Assembly: GCA_022600955.1 (NCBI GenBank)
Contig: JAHZJK010000024.1
Span: forward strand, 186,003 to 250,002
Direction of reading: 5' to 3'
DNA: 64,000 nt
Source of the DNA: Gammaproteobacteria bacterium
GTDB taxonomy: Bacteria > Pseudomonadota > Gammaproteobacteria > Steroidobacterales > Woeseiaceae
Below the pieces are notes generated by a model. The model was given only the letters and a program-made list of their open reading frames with translations. It had not been told where the DNA came from and searched no databases. Position numbers and translations under genes: made by a program. Shown in pieces: positions 1 to 8,828 of the stretch; the stretch's first letter is position 1; each line of letters begins with the position of its first letter.

Positions 1-350
1 TCGAAATGGCATGACCATCCGCTGACCAAAATGTGACCTTTCTGTTACCTCAATAAAATCAGTTACTTAAGCTGACATGACGGAGCTGTGAGTCTGTCAT
101 GACCATCGCTAATGGAGAATTGAGGGCGGCATTGACGGCCGAGCCCGTAGCCGAAGCAGCGTTTGGATTGTCCTGCGTGTTGAGCTTGATCCCGATAACC
201 CGCTGCTCGGTCGCATCATCCATAAGATCCCATGACAGATAAATCAGGTTTTCATCATGCGGTGATGAACGCACCGCCAATACAGTCTGCAGGTGCTATT
301 TCGGCGTCGTCAGCGTTTCGATGCCAGCATTAACCCTGGAGGCGCGTGTA
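1..350. other. Leading stretch without a confident gene
   Basis: No gene can be supported before the start at 351. A 73-codon frame lies on the minus strand (59-280, TTG start). It closes upstream at an in-frame TAG near 294, has no ribosome binding site and resembles no family I know. It could be the tail of a decayed gene. A/T-rich sequence around 50-65 and one half TGTGA motif near 32 are the only other signals. Confidence 0.4.
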
Positions 351-1355
351 ATGAATCGAAAACCAGCAATCTGGACATTCCTGGCTTGTATCGGTCTGTC
401 CGGTAACGCCGTGGCGGGCGAGGTCACTACTGTCTATGTTGGCGCGACCAACGGTGGCGTCACGCTGGACAGCGTCGGCGACATCTACGCCGCGAACTAT
501 GGCGATATCAATGCGGTTACGGGTTCTGAATTCGTGTGGAAAATATCGCCAACCGGAGCATTCAATCCGATCATTTTCGCAACCGACATCAATATTGCGT
601 CCGGCAACGATTTCGATTCGCAGGACAACCTGTACCAATCGAACTTTGGCGGCGACTCAATAAGCAGGATTGATCCCAGTGGCATTGTTACCTCGCTGCC
701 CGGTGTCATCGACGGCCCGGTTGGGATCGCTATCGACGATTCGGACAACTTGTTCGTCAATAGTTGCCTTGAAAACCGGATTGTTCAGGTCGACATAAAC
801 GGTGCGATATCTACATTCGTCAATTCAGCACAGCTCGATTGTCCTAATGGAATTACGCGCGCGCCGAGTGGTGATTTCTACGCGATCAACTGGCGGGACG
901 GGCGCATTTTTCGAATTACAGCGGCGGGCGCTATCTCGGGTTTCGCGACTATTACGCCGCAGGGAGGCCACGTAACGATTGCGGGCGATCGACTGTACGC
1001 GACATCTTTCGGTGCCAATCAAATCTATGGCTTCGAGTTAACTGGCGCGAATGCCGGCAACCTCGTCGTTACGATCGGTACAGGCGCAGCAGGCTCCGCC
1101 GACGGTTCCTACTCCGTCGCATCCTTCAACGGGCCGAACGGGATTACAACCGATGCGACCGGCGGGGTTCTCTACGTGACGGACCAGACCGGTGTCCGCA
1201 AGATTGAGCTTGAAGACGAAGTCGCGCCACCGCCACCGCCTCCACCACCAACGCCAGCTCCTTCTGGCGGCGGCGGTGGCTCTGTAAGCTGGGCTGCAGC
1301 CTTTATGCTGTTGGCAATGTGTCTCACACGACGGCGCGGTAAGCTGTTGCGATGA
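351..1355 (+). CDS. NHL/SMP-30-like beta-propeller surface protein with C-terminal sorting signal
   Basis: A 334-residue exported protein. The ATG at 351 is preferred to the one at 321 because GGAGG lies seven bases upstream and the product then opens with a signal peptide (RKPAIWTFLACIGL, cleavage near AVAGE). The body shows NHL/SMP-30-type propeller strands with repeats such as GPVGIAIDDSDNLFV and NGITRAPSGDFYAI. A polyproline stretch is followed by GGGGGS, a hydrophobic helix and a basic end (TRRRGK). That is the layout of GlyGly-CTERM tails processed by rhombosortase, so surface attachment is likely. The next gene starts 28 bases downstream, so the two are probably co-transcribed. Ligand or enzymatic activity unknown. 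Confidence 0.8.
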   Translation: MNRKPAIWTFLACIGLSGNAVAGEVTTVYVGATNGGVTLDSVGDIYAANYGDINAVTGSEFVWKISPTGAFNPIIFATDINIASGNDFDSQDNLYQSNFGGDSISRIDPSGIVTSLPGVIDGPVGIAIDDSDNLFVNSCLENRIVQVDINGAISTFVNSAQLDCPNGITRAPSGDFYAINWRDGRIFRITAAGAISGFATITPQGGHVTIAGDRLYATSFGANQIYGFELTGANAGNLVVTIGTGAAGSADGSYSVASFNGPNGITTDATGGVLYVTDQTGVRKIELEDEVAPPPPPPPPTPAPSGGGGGSVSWAAAFMLLAMCLTRRRGKLLR

Positions 1356-1383
1356 TTCACTCTTACGACCTGGGCAAAACAAC

Positions 1384-4068
1384 GTGACAGCGATCTGTTC
1401 TGGAAAACCAAAGCAGGTATTGGTGGGTTTGCTTGCCACCTGTTTGATCGGTTGTGGGGGCGGTGGCTCAACGCCTGCGCCCGGGCCGGTACCAACTCAA
1501 CCTGGCCCGGCGCCGACACTCGGTACCTCGTTGCCAGGCCCGCGACCGGTCGTTGGGCCACAGACCTACGTAAATTTTGAGTCGGGACAGGTCCGCCCAA
1601 TTGCCTTGTCTGGTGACGGTTCGAAACTGTTTGCGACGAATACACCGGACGGCAGGCTGGAGATTTTCTCCGTTGGCGCATCGCTGACGCATCTCGCTTC
1701 AGTGCCGGTGGGCATTGATCCGGTCGCAGTGGCGGAAGATCCGCTTGGTCGAGTGTGGGTCGTGAACCATTTGTCCGATAGCGTCAGTGTCGTGGACGTC
1801 GATGCCGCCACGCCGCATGTAGTACAAACTCTCTGGGTTGGCGATGAGCCTCGGGATATCGTTTTTGCCGGCGCCCAGAGGGAACGCGCATTCATTTCTA
1901 CTGCGCATCGTGGCCAGAATAGTCCGGTTGACCCCGCTTTCAATACGCCCGGGATCGGCCGCGCTGATGTCTGGGTGTTCGATAGCACGGCGCTAAGCGA
2001 TACACCGGGCGGGCAGGCGCTGCAGATATTGACGCTCTTCGGCGATCGACCGCGACCGCTCGCGGTATCGTCCGACGGTCTGAGAGTTTTTGCAGGTATT
2101 TTCCTGTCCGGCAACCAAACGACATCAATCCCGCCGCGAAGTATTCAGAAAGCAGCGCCCACTACGAGTGCTGACGGCATCGCGCAACCTGACACCGGGA
2201 TCATCGTGCGATTCAACGGACAAGACTGGGTCGACGAGTTGGGGCAGACGTGGAATCGGAGCGTACCGTTTCAACTCCCCGACTATGACATCTTCGAGAT
2301 CGATGCGGTTGCGCTGACTGAACAATCACGCTACTCGGGCGTGGGCACGACGCTGTTCAATATCGCGGTGAATCCGGTCGATGACACGCTTTACGTCTCG
2401 AACTTGCAGGCACGCAATCACATTCGGTTCTCTGGCCTGGCCACACGCGCGAATACGACGTTGCGGGGCCATGTGGTCGATCAAAGAGTCAGCGTCATTC
2501 GCGGCGGGAATGTTCAGCCGAGAATACTCAACAAACACATCGATTATTCGCTGCTCAACGGCTCGCAGCAGGATCGCGACCTGAGTGTTTCTACGCCGCT
2601 CGGCATGGATGTTAGCGCCGATGGCACGTTGCTTGCGGTAGCCGCGTTCGGTTCGTCAAAGCTTGTCTTGTACGCGACTGCCGAAGTGCACGACGACTCA
2701 TTCTCAAACAGTTCTCAAAACCAGATTGAGCTGACGGGTGGCGGTCCGAGTGGTGTGGTTATCGATAACAACAACGACCGGGCATACGTATTGACGCGGT
2801 TCGACAACGGAATTTCGACGATCGATTTGTCGACGCGGCAGGAGCTTTCCCATGACCTGATGTTTAATCCGGAGCCAGCGGCGGTCCGGGACGGCCGGGT
2901 GTTTCTCTATGACGCAAGATCGACGTCAGGCAATGGCAATGATTCGTGTGCAAGCTGTCACATATTTGGTGATACGGACGGTCTCGCATGGGATGTGGGT
3001 GAACCGGATGGTTCGGTATCAGCGATCAGCAATGTCTTTATCAATATTTCACCGCCGGGCAATCCGCAGACTTTTCACCCGATGAAGGGACCAATGGCGA
3101 CGCAGTCTATGCGCGGGCTACGCGGGCACGGGCCGATGCATTGGCGCGGCGACCGAAGTGGCTCCAGCCGGGTGGCTGGCGAAACGCTTGAGGAAGCTGC
3201 GTTTAAAGAGTTCAACGATGCATTCGATGCCTTCGGTGCGTTAGGCAAGAAAATCAGTGACGAGGACATGCAGAAGTTTACCGATTTCGCGATGGGTATT
3301 ACGTATCCGCCCAACCCGGTGCGTGCGCTTGACAATCAACTCCGAGGAATCGAAATCGATGGCGAGCGCTTGTTCCAACAAGGCATCGTTCGAGTGCAGA
3401 CGGGGCAGCTCGAGGTATGTGCCCAGTGCCATACACTTGACCCGGCCAATGGCCTTTATGGCACCAAGGGTTTGAGTTCGAACAATTCTCAAACTGGCGA
3501 GAAGAACTTTAAGATTCCGCATTTCCGCGACCAGTATCAAAAGGTCGGCATGTTCGGCTTTGGGTTTCAGTCCCCGACAGCAACGGGTCCTCAAATTCGC
3601 GGTTTCGCCTTCAATCACAACGGTGCTACGAGTTCGAACTTCATCGTTGCAGACCTTGGTATGCCAGCGGCGGACCTGTTGGCTATACGTGCATTCCTGT
3701 ACGGTTTTCCAACTGAATCAGCCGCAGTGACGGGCCAGGCGATAACGTTAACATCGAGCAACCTGTCCGCAACGTCGGGCAGGCTCGACCTGCTGATAGA
3801 CCGGGCGGAGGTTTCCGCACCGATTCCGGAGTGCGACCTGGTAGCACAAGGCGTCGTTAGCGGCGTCGCGAGGAGTTGGTCTTTCGATGGCGCGGGCTTG
3901 TTTTCGCCAGACCGGGCAAGCGAAGCAAGCCTGACGCGAGTCGAGCTGGAAGCGCTCTTATCAGCTCAGGCCGACCGCATTACGATCATGTGCGTGCCGT
4001 GGGGCTCCGGTCCGCGAATCGCCATTGATCGGGATATGGATGGCGTACTCAATGGCGACGAGACCTGA
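1384..4068 (+). CDS. YVTN-type propeller lipoprotein fused to a dihaem cytochrome c module
   Basis: 894 residues from a GTG start. The N-terminus is a lipoprotein signal (LLATCLIGCGGGG, Cys near residue 23). Residues of about 50-490 are YVTN/lactonase-like beta-propeller repeats, for example VAEDPLGRVWVVNHLSDSVSVVD. The C-terminal half carries two CxxCH haem sites (SCASCH and VCAQCH) with TQSMRGLRGHGPMHWRGDR between them, as in cytochrome-c-peroxidase/MauG-like dihaem proteins. It ends in a calcium-binding-like DRDMDGVLNGDE segment. It probably works as an outer-membrane or periplasmic redox protein. The substrate is not evident. It follows the NHL protein by 28 bases and ends three bases before a convergent regulator gene. 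Confidence 0.8.
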   Translation: MTAICSGKPKQVLVGLLATCLIGCGGGGSTPAPGPVPTQPGPAPTLGTSLPGPRPVVGPQTYVNFESGQVRPIALSGDGSKLFATNTPDGRLEIFSVGASLTHLASVPVGIDPVAVAEDPLGRVWVVNHLSDSVSVVDVDAATPHVVQTLWVGDEPRDIVFAGAQRERAFISTAHRGQNSPVDPAFNTPGIGRADVWVFDSTALSDTPGGQALQILTLFGDRPRPLAVSSDGLRVFAGIFLSGNQTTSIPPRSIQKAAPTTSADGIAQPDTGIIVRFNGQDWVDELGQTWNRSVPFQLPDYDIFEIDAVALTEQSRYSGVGTTLFNIAVNPVDDTLYVSNLQARNHIRFSGLATRANTTLRGHVVDQRVSVIRGGNVQPRILNKHIDYSLLNGSQQDRDLSVSTPLGMDVSADGTLLAVAAFGSSKLVLYATAEVHDDSFSNSSQNQIELTGGGPSGVVIDNNNDRAYVLTRFDNGISTIDLSTRQELSHDLMFNPEPAAVRDGRVFLYDARSTSGNGNDSCASCHIFGDTDGLAWDVGEPDGSVSAISNVFINISPPGNPQTFHPMKGPMATQSMRGLRGHGPMHWRGDRSGSSRVAGETLEEAAFKEFNDAFDAFGALGKKISDEDMQKFTDFAMGITYPPNPVRALDNQLRGIEIDGERLFQQGIVRVQTGQLEVCAQCHTLDPANGLYGTKGLSSNNSQTGEKNFKIPHFRDQYQKVGMFGFGFQSPTATGPQIRGFAFNHNGATSSNFIVADLGMPAADLLAIRAFLYGFPTESAAVTGQAITLTSSNLSATSGRLDLLIDRAEVSAPIPECDLVAQGVVSGVARSWSFDGAGLFSPDRASEASLTRVELEALLSAQADRITIMCVPWGSGPRIAIDRDMDGVLNGDET

Positions 4069-4071
4069 TTT

Positions 4072-5592
4072 CTAAACGGGCCCATTGTCATCAGGCATTG
4101 TTTTCGCCACATATCGGTTGAATCGCTGGTCGCCGTGCAACGCTTTGAACGCAGAGTCACCGGCATCCCACAACGGAAAGCGCCGGCCGGCTGCGGCGGC
4201 GTTGTCGAGCCATTGCAGCGCGCTGTCTGCATCACCCTTCAAAGTGAGACACGCGGCTATCACCCAATACTCGTTCCAGTCAGGGTCGCCGACGCTCGCA
4301 CGTGCGTAATACTCGTCCAGCAAATCATCAACGATTGCCAGACCTTTGCGACCCTGATCCGTCGCCAAAAAAACCTGGGCAACACCGAGTTGCGCGTAGG
4401 AGCTTTCCTCGTGCGATTCGATCTCGTAGTTGAACCAGCTCAACGCCTCGTCGTAATTGCCAAGCCTTAGATTGCCATCACCTAAAATGTGCAGACACGC
4501 TTTCTGTGCCGGATAGAGACCAAGCACCTGCTCACAGATGGCCAAAGCCGCTTCGGTATTTCCCGCCACCAACTCCAGCGTCGCCAACTGGATGTTTGCG
4601 TAACCATCCATTGGTGTGTCGTCGATTACACGCTCGATCCATTTCCTGGCGTTAAACAGATCACCCGTTCGTATGTACAGAAATCCGAGGCGCTTCATTG
4701 CACTCGCGTGATCTGGTGCGATTCGCAGTACGGTGAGGTAGTGGTCGGTTGCCCTGCCAAACTCCAAGCGCTGACGGTATATGTCGGCCGAGTTGTAAAT
4801 CGCATCAACGTTATCCGGCTCCAGCCGAATCGCCGTGGCAAAAGACGCCAGAGCGGCAGAAAAATCACCTCGCGCTCTTTGCACCAGTCCAGATGCAATA
4901 TGCGACTGCGGCGCATCCGGCGCCAGTCGCAATGCAGTCGTTGCCGCTGTAAAGGCGACGTCGACCTGATCGCCGCCCCAATAAAGCTGCTCCTGACTGA
5001 TCGCGTTGGCCAGTCCCGCGTGTGCAAGACCCAACCGGGGGTCCAGTCGAATGGCCCTGTCGAACATAGCGATCGCATTCTGATTCGACATGCGCGTTGG
5101 CACTTCGAGGTATGCCAGCGCTTTGTAGTAGGTTTGGACCGCCGGAGATTGAGCAATGGCTATTTCGCGGCTTTCCAGATTGCTTCTTTGGCCTGGTAAC
5201 ACCAGTGCAATCAGCACCAGTGACGCGGCTGTCGCCCAGAGCAATGCAGGGTATTTGTTACTTTTTCTTTCGCTTTGTGTAAGCGGTTGCACAAGGAGTC
5301 GAAAGCCTACCTTGGGAACGGTCTCTATAATCTTCGGTTTTCGGGGATTGTCACCAAATGCCTGCCGGATCTCGTAAATGCAGCGGGTCAGTGCGGAATC
5401 ACCGACAAACGACTTGCCCCAGAGTTTATCCAGAAACTCTTCACGTGGGACGACAGTTCCAGGTTGCTCCGCAAGATGGACCAGTACTTTCATCACCTGC
5501 GGCTCAAGTCGTGCTACGGTGCTGCCGCGAGACAGCAGTCCGCTGGACACATCTACGAGCCAGCCGTCCAGAAGAAACGTATTGCTGATCAT
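4072..5592 (-). CDS. CadC/ToxR-like membrane transcription regulator with TPR repeats
   Basis: 506 residues from the ATG at 5592, which has GAGG about nine bases upstream. An in-frame TTG at 5634 is a less likely start. An OmpR/CadC-type winged-helix DNA-binding domain occupies residues of about 10-100 (VMKVLVHLAEQPGTVVPREE, ending KPKIIETVPKVGFRLL). A single membrane helix follows (YPALLWATAASLVLIALVLP), then a periplasmic tail of TPR-like repeats (for example NVDAIYNSADIYRQRLEFGRA). There is no phosphoacceptor receiver, so it is a one-component regulator sensing from the periplasmic side. Targets are unknown. The adjacent convergent cytochrome genes or the divergent M23-like gene are candidates only by position. 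Confidence 0.85.
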   Translation of the reverse strand: MISNTFLLDGWLVDVSSGLLSRGSTVARLEPQVMKVLVHLAEQPGTVVPREEFLDKLWGKSFVGDSALTRCIYEIRQAFGDNPRKPKIIETVPKVGFRLLVQPLTQSERKSNKYPALLWATAASLVLIALVLPGQRSNLESREIAIAQSPAVQTYYKALAYLEVPTRMSNQNAIAMFDRAIRLDPRLGLAHAGLANAISQEQLYWGGDQVDVAFTAATTALRLAPDAPQSHIASGLVQRARGDFSAALASFATAIRLEPDNVDAIYNSADIYRQRLEFGRATDHYLTVLRIAPDHASAMKRLGFLYIRTGDLFNARKWIERVIDDTPMDGYANIQLATLELVAGNTEAALAICEQVLGLYPAQKACLHILGDGNLRLGNYDEALSWFNYEIESHEESSYAQLGVAQVFLATDQGRKGLAIVDDLLDEYYARASVGDPDWNEYWVIAACLTLKGDADSALQWLDNAAAAGRRFPLWDAGDSAFKALHGDQRFNRYVAKTMPDDNGPV

Positions 5593-5692
5593 GTTCTGAG
5601 CCCTCGTTAAACCTTTGCTGGCCGAATCTGCCAAGCAATAGTAGCGCGCATTTACCTACAACTCACAATGTCTGTCGGGTCGGGTGCGGAAA

Positions 5693-6337
5693 TCAACGCG
5701 CTGCATAAGAGCGACCTGATTGCAGGCCGTTCGCATGCGGGTCGGTGTTGTTGAACGTAACAGGTACGGTTCCTACGCCCCCGGTGCCGGGAGGACCGGT
5801 AACGACAAAATGCAGATGTGGTTCAGTGCTGTTGCCGGAGTTGCCGCTTAATGCAATTGTGTCGCCGACATCTACGGCCTGCTGTAACGACACCATGGCG
5901 CCATTCTGGGCAAGGTGAAAGTAGAGCGCCACCGATCCATCCGCATGGGTTATTCCAACCACGTTTTCCTCGCCCGGCTGGCCGGTATTGTCAGCGAAAG
6001 TATCGAGTACTCGCGATACTGTTCCGGCACGTGATGCAATGATCAATGTGCCGATAGGCATCAAGAAGTCGTACGCGTACTGGTCCGGCGTTCCGGTCCG
6101 GTGAGATCCATTGGTGCAATTGCCCTGGCTGACAAAGCTGGACGTCCCAGACTCGTATGGGAGTACATAGGGCGAGGTTGATTCAGACGGGTACGGGCCA
6201 CAGCCCGCGCTGCTCGGTGGCGCTACTTGTCCTGACCCACCGCCGCCGCCACAGCCCAGCAGTATTGTCAGAATGAATATAGACAGGGTCTCTTTCAAAT
6301 GCAGGCTCGACGACACACAGAATCGATAAAGAAGCAT
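5693..6337 (-). CDS. M23 (LytM)-like lipoprotein
   Basis: About 214 residues. The start is uncertain: a TTG at 6349 and the ATG at 6337 both lack a good ribosome binding site. The lipobox is ILLGCGGGGGSG. The C-terminal 120 residues resemble M23 peptidases, with QYAYDFLMPIGT, then GDTIALSGNSGNSTEPHLHF, the usual final HxH-type metal motif. The first metal motif, normally HxxxD, reads QYAYD, with no His in its usual place. The protein may therefore be a non-catalytic LytM factor acting on cell-wall regulation rather than a peptidase. A lone gene between two others on the same strand. Confidence 0.7.
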   Translation of the reverse strand: MLLYRFCVSSSLHLKETLSIFILTILLGCGGGGGSGQVAPPSSAGCGPYPSESTSPYVLPYESGTSSFVSQGNCTNGSHRTGTPDQYAYDFLMPIGTLIIASRAGTVSRVLDTFADNTGQPGEENVVGITHADGSVALYFHLAQNGAMVSLQQAVDVGDTIALSGNSGNSTEPHLHFVVTGPPGTGGVGTVPVTFNNTDPHANGLQSGRSYAAR

Positions 6338-6387
6338 ATTGCGGGACAATTTACATTAGGAAAATGTAATGATTTCGTCATGCGGAC

Positions 6388-7635
6388 TCACAATGTCGTC
6401 TTGGTCACTGTTTTTCGTATGCGAAGCAGCTTTGCGCGACGGCTATCGGCTCGAATCACCTCGACTTGATATTCTTTCCAGTCGACAACGTCGCCCGGCG
6501 TCGGTATTCGCTCGAGTTCTTCGGTGACGAACCCGCCTATCGTGGATGCGGGGGTATCCGGGTCCCAGGGAGCATCGAGTCTGGCGCTCAGCTTTCGCAG
6601 GTCAATGTTCGCGCGAACGACGTACGATCCATCGGCGAGCTCATGGAGTTCGCGCATTGGCAGATCGCTCTCATCGAAAATGTCTCCCACGATTTCTTCG
6701 AGTACGTCTTCCAGCGTTGCGATGCCTTCCACGGTGCCGTACTCATCGACGATAACCGCCAGGTGACGGCGCCTGTCCTGAAACGTGCGTAACAGCTGTA
6801 ACAGCGGAATGCTCGGTGGAACGATCAGTGCTTCTTTCGTCAGGCTGTCCCAATCGATGACGTCGTCGTTATTCTGCAAAAGCCAGTACAGCAGGTCTTT
6901 CGCAAGAACAACGCCGGATACATCCCTAATGTAACGAGTCGGCGTGAAGGGGAAGCGACTGTGCCTGGCTTGCCGAATGTATTCGATTGCTTCATCACGT
7001 TTCATTTCGCCGGATAGGAAGTGCACATTTTCGCGTGGCAGCAGGATGTCATGCGCATCCAGATGCCTGAGTTGTGTCGCCCCGACCACCATTCCTGCTG
7101 TATCAACTCCGACGGCTCCCTTGCTGCGACCCAAAGTTGCCAGCAGGCGAATCTCTTCGGCACTGGTTACGGGGGTATTGATGTCGCGCCGGATCGACCG
7201 CGAGATTTTCTCGCTCAGCGCAACGAGAGGCCGCAAAACAATTGTGAGCAGGCGAATGCCGTGCGCGACTGGCGATGCCAGTTGTGGGGCGTAACTGACG
7301 CCAAGAGTCTTCGGGATAATTTCCGTAAAAAACAGCACGGCGATCGTGAAGACGATCGAGAACAGCCAAAGTGTGCTGGCGTCGAAGACGTTGGAGTAAC
7401 TTGCGCCGGCGACTGCTGCGCCAATCGTGTGTGCAGCTGTGTTCAGAATCAAGATTGCAGCGATGGGTACATCGAGGTCATCCTTGAAACGAGACAGCAG
7501 GTTGCCGGTGTGCTTATCGTTTATTGCGATTACTTCGATTTGCGGTCTTGTTAGTGACAGCAAGACGGACTCGAAGATTGAGCACAGAAAGGATGCGACG
7601 AGAACGACACTGACGGCGGTGATGAAGAGCAACAT
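6388..7635 (-). CDS. CNNM/CorB-family (DUF21-CBS-CorC) membrane protein
   Basis: 415 residues with the complete family architecture. A DUF21 membrane domain covers residues of about 1-140 (opening LLFITAVSVVLVASFLCSIF, then FTEIIPKTLGV). A CBS pair lies at about 195-325, including HLAVIVDEYGTVEGIATLEDVLEEIVGDI. A C-terminal CorC/HlyC domain ends near 408. Characterised members export or exchange Mg2+ or related divalent cations at the cytoplasmic membrane, and the CBS pair binds Mg-ATP. Older annotation calls such proteins haemolysins, which is misleading. No partner gene is adjacent. Confidence 0.88.
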   Translation of the reverse strand: MLLFITAVSVVLVASFLCSIFESVLLSLTRPQIEVIAINDKHTGNLLSRFKDDLDVPIAAILILNTAAHTIGAAVAGASYSNVFDASTLWLFSIVFTIAVLFFTEIIPKTLGVSYAPQLASPVAHGIRLLTIVLRPLVALSEKISRSIRRDINTPVTSAEEIRLLATLGRSKGAVGVDTAGMVVGATQLRHLDAHDILLPRENVHFLSGEMKRDEAIEYIRQARHSRFPFTPTRYIRDVSGVVLAKDLLYWLLQNNDDVIDWDSLTKEALIVPPSIPLLQLLRTFQDRRRHLAVIVDEYGTVEGIATLEDVLEEIVGDIFDESDLPMRELHELADGSYVVRANIDLRKLSARLDAPWDPDTPASTIGGFVTEELERIPTPGDVVDWKEYQVEVIRADSRRAKLLRIRKTVTKTTL

Positions 7636-7689
7636 GATATTTCCGAAAAGAGACTCGAGAAAAAAATAGGTGCAGGGAACTAATGTCGG

Positions 7690-8652
7690 CTAACGAGCCT
7701 GTGCTCCGTTGATAGCACCTTCAATCAAATTGAGCGCTGCCTGCCGGCTTGCGCCGGCGGGATCGAGATCAAAAGAGGGCGTTGACGCAATACCGAGTGC
7801 AACGGTTTTGGGATTCTCGAACATTAACGATATTGCCGCTGCAAGATCTTTGCTGCTCGGCCCGTCGGCTACGGCCAGGTCATGCCCGGGTACTTCGTCC
7901 GGATCAAGGACATCCATGTCAATGTGAACATAGATCGCGTCGACACGATCGGCGAGGTCATTCAATCGCGTCCTCAGGTTGGCGGATAATTCACGAACAT
8001 CCTGCACTGAAAACTGTTGAACGTTGTGCTCTGCAAATCTTTCCGCCTCGAGAGGGTCCAGATCGCGAACGCCGCCCCATACAATGTGGCTCATTGGTAA
8101 GGGCTCCGCTAGTCCAGTCGTCTTGCGGATGTTGTGGAGTGCATGTCCTGCCGCTATCGCCACAGGCATGCCGCCAAGCATTCCGGACAAGGTGGTTTCG
8201 GGAATATTGAAATCGCCATGCGCGTCGATAAATATGAGTCCAACTCGTTGTGTATTGCCAGCCGAGTCGTATTTAAGCCCGGATAGCATGCCGAGCAGGT
8301 CGTTGCAGTTAGCTTCCAGACCAATAGTAATCAAGCCATCCTGCAGCTCTTCACGGACCGCATTGGCAAAATTCGCGTTGGCCATCGCCATGCGGTGCCA
8401 CTCGCCGTACTGCTGCTCCTGCTCCGCATTCAGGCGTATGTCCTGGATTGGGCGGACCAGTTCGCCGCCCCATTCAGCGATCAGCCGTTCTAGCCCTGCG
8501 GCGTGGATGTAATCGGGATTGGTCGATAGCTCCGGTGAGTTGCGCGCGCCGCTATACGGATTTTTGATGACATCGACTTTGACTTGTGCGTTCGCGCCGG
8601 GCGAGAAGCTGGTGCTCAGAATGACAACCAGCAAACAGTGACTGAGTTTCAC
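7690..8652 (-). CDS. Exported arginase/agmatinase-family (ureohydrolase-like) protein
   Basis: 320 residues from a GTG at 8652, chosen because GGAGG lies eight bases upstream and the product then begins with a signal peptide (KLSHCLLVVILSTSFSPGANAQ). Two of the three manganese motifs are present: FIDAHGDFN and HIDMDVLDP. The first, usually GGDHS, reads EANCN, so the His ligand of one Mn site appears replaced by Cys. Ureohydrolases are normally cytoplasmic and hydrolyse guanidino compounds to urea. Export and the altered metal ligand make activity or substrate uncertain. Confidence 0.78.
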   Translation of the reverse strand: MKLSHCLLVVILSTSFSPGANAQVKVDVIKNPYSGARNSPELSTNPDYIHAAGLERLIAEWGGELVRPIQDIRLNAEQEQQYGEWHRMAMANANFANAVREELQDGLITIGLEANCNDLLGMLSGLKYDSAGNTQRVGLIFIDAHGDFNIPETTLSGMLGGMPVAIAAGHALHNIRKTTGLAEPLPMSHIVWGGVRDLDPLEAERFAEHNVQQFSVQDVRELSANLRTRLNDLADRVDAIYVHIDMDVLDPDEVPGHDLAVADGPSSKDLAAAISLMFENPKTVALGIASTPSFDLDPAGASRQAALNLIEGAINGAQAR

Positions 8653-8828
8653 GATCCAATCCTCCTGCATATCAACGAAGACAAGGCCGGCCGGGTTCCC
8701 GTCCATCAACGCCTTGTCGCGAATAGCAACCGCTTCAGCTCAAGACTACGCCAAAAGGTGGATGAATGAGCCAGAATCGTACCATCGTGAGGGCGCTTTT
8801 TACGACACGGCACGAAGGAGATTCCGCC

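Noticed and set aside
31..52. TGTGACC-like half site near the window start
   Set aside because: The opposite arm reads TGTTA rather than TCACA, so it is only a half match to CRP and has no gene clearly in range.
59..280. 73-codon open frame on the minus strand
   Set aside because: TTG start without a ribosome binding site, in-frame TAG just upstream, and no family resemblance. Kept only as a note on the leading stretch.
4489..5199. 236-codon open frame antisense to the CadC-like regulator
   Set aside because: The opposite strand carries clear winged-helix and TPR sequence. This frame is Arg/Cys-rich without any recognisable domain.
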